The notes below the pieces were generated by a model that did no database searches, was not told where the DNA came from, and worked only from the letters and a program-made list of their open reading frames with translations. A DNA stretch of 6,242 nt. Source: Nitrospirota bacterium (lineage in GTDB: Bacteria > Nitrospirota > Thermodesulfovibrionia > Thermodesulfovibrionales > JdFR-88). The DNA lies in NCBI GenBank assembly GCA_021825785.1, contig JAKAGP010000122.1:1-6242 (forward strand). The letters are read 5' to 3'. Position numbers and translations under genes: made by a program. Below, piece after piece: positions 5,968-6,242 of the stretch; position 1 is the first letter of the stretch; each line of letters starts with the position of its first letter.

Positions 5968-5989
5968 TCCCTGTTATGGACTACAGGGG
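5968..5989 (+). other. Hairpin just after the 117-aa gene
   Basis: CCCTGT (5969-5974) pairs with ACAGGG (5983-5988) around an 8-nt loop, extended by a T-G pair outside. It begins 8 nt after the TAA stop. There is no U-run behind it, so it is not a canonical intrinsic terminator. It may protect the 3' end or act with Rho. Confidence 0.4.
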
Positions 5990-6083
5990 TTGCTCTCGCA
6001 GCCGCCCGAAGTATGACTGCGCCACACCTATCGATGTCTTCTATTGCACCATTTTTTCGCCAGGTCCCCCGGTGACAGCGGAA

Positions 6084-6110
6084 ACCAAAAAGGAAAGCAA
6101 ATTTTTTGGT
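6084..6110 (+). promoter_or_regulatory. AT-rich inverted repeat upstream of the SDR gene
   Basis: ACCAAAAA (6084-6091) and TTTTTGGT (6103-6110) are perfect 8-bp arms separated by 11 nt. The centre-to-centre distance is 19 bp, close to two helical turns, which fits a dimeric regulator better than an RNA stem of mostly A-U pairs. It ends 11 nt before the ATG at 6122, where a bound protein would block initiation. The role is inferred. Confidence 0.4.
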
Positions 6111-6121
6111 ATGCTTGACCT

Positions 6122-6242
6122 ATGAAGGCAGTTGTAACCGGCGGGTCCGGGTTTATCGGCAGTAGGGTAGTAAGGCTGCTCCTTGCCGCAGGCCATGAAG
6201 TGCGGATATTCTCACGACGAAAAGATGCCGCCGCACTAGATC
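6122..6242 (+). CDS. NAD(P)-dependent epimerase/dehydratase-like SDR protein (N-terminal 40 codons only)
   Basis: The first 40 residues form a classic Rossmann start: strand KAVVTGGSGFIGS (2-14) with GxxGxxG at G7, G10 and G13, a helix to A23, and a second strand HEVRIF (25-30) followed by SRRKD. This is the opening of extended SDR enzymes such as UDP-sugar 4-epimerases, dTDP-glucose dehydratases, dihydroflavonol-reductase-like proteins and the hopanoid-associated HpnA. Arginines rather than an Asp after the second strand hint at NADP use or the HpnA/DFR-like group, but the visible part is too short to decide. The catalytic YxxxK lies outside the window. An in-frame TGA lies just before the ATG, so 6122 is the first possible start. 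The Shine-Dalgarno is weak. Confidence 0.8.
   Translation, partial: MKAVVTGGSGFIGSRVVRLLLAAGHEVRIFSRRKDAAALD

Noticed and set aside
6040..6057. T-run after GCACC, a possible intrinsic terminator
   Set aside because: No stable stem precedes the T-run on the plus strand, so it does not meet the terminator pattern.
6102..6120. TATGCT just before the SDR start as a -10 box for a leaderless transcript
   Set aside because: No acceptable -35 lies 16-18 nt upstream, and the match to TATAAT is modest.

Overview
The window is ordinary bacterial chromosome. The genes are densely packed, most have good Shine-Dalgarno sites, base composition is moderate and mixed, and the codons ATA and AGG are used often. 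A GT21 glycosyltransferase of the ceramide-glucosyltransferase/HpnI type, the start of a sugar-nucleotide-epimerase-like SDR gene, and a CBS-linked histidine kinase with free-standing receivers all fit a Gram-negative environmental lineage such as Nitrospirota or the former Deltaproteobacteria. That placement is inference from gene content only. I see no insertion sequence, phage gene, CRISPR array, tRNA or rRNA.

Left block (1-3200, minus strand, transcribed right to left). A compact GH1 beta-glycosidase (3200-1953) is followed after 94 nt by a PHP-domain metal-dependent phosphoesterase (1858-1169). Next comes a membrane GT21 glycosyltransferase starting at 1156, whose Shine-Dalgarno overlaps the PHP stop codon and which runs off the left edge. 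Together they suggest a small module that builds and trims glycosides, possibly a glycolipid such as a hopanoid glycoside. The substrate is not proven by the sequence.

Middle (3201-3357) is a divergent intergenic region with two small palindromes but no convincing promoter.

Right block (3358-5960, plus strand). A soluble histidine kinase has a CBS-pair-like N-terminal sensor. After a strikingly A-rich 61-nt spacer come two tandem single-domain response regulators of exactly equal length (125 aa each, about 64% identical by hand count). The second is best started at a GTG (5124). This looks like one kinase feeding two duplicated receivers, with any output passing through protein partners or a phosphorelay. 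It is followed by a 117-aa protein I do not recognise, which has a strong Shine-Dalgarno and a plausible sigma-70 promoter of its own.

Right edge (5961-6242). A short intergenic region with a hairpin after the 117-aa gene and an AT-rich inverted repeat leads into the first 40 codons of an NAD(P)-binding SDR/epimerase-like gene.

Nothing here is a clearly new system. The most interesting unit is the CBS-kinase/twin-receiver signalling set with its unidentified small neighbour.
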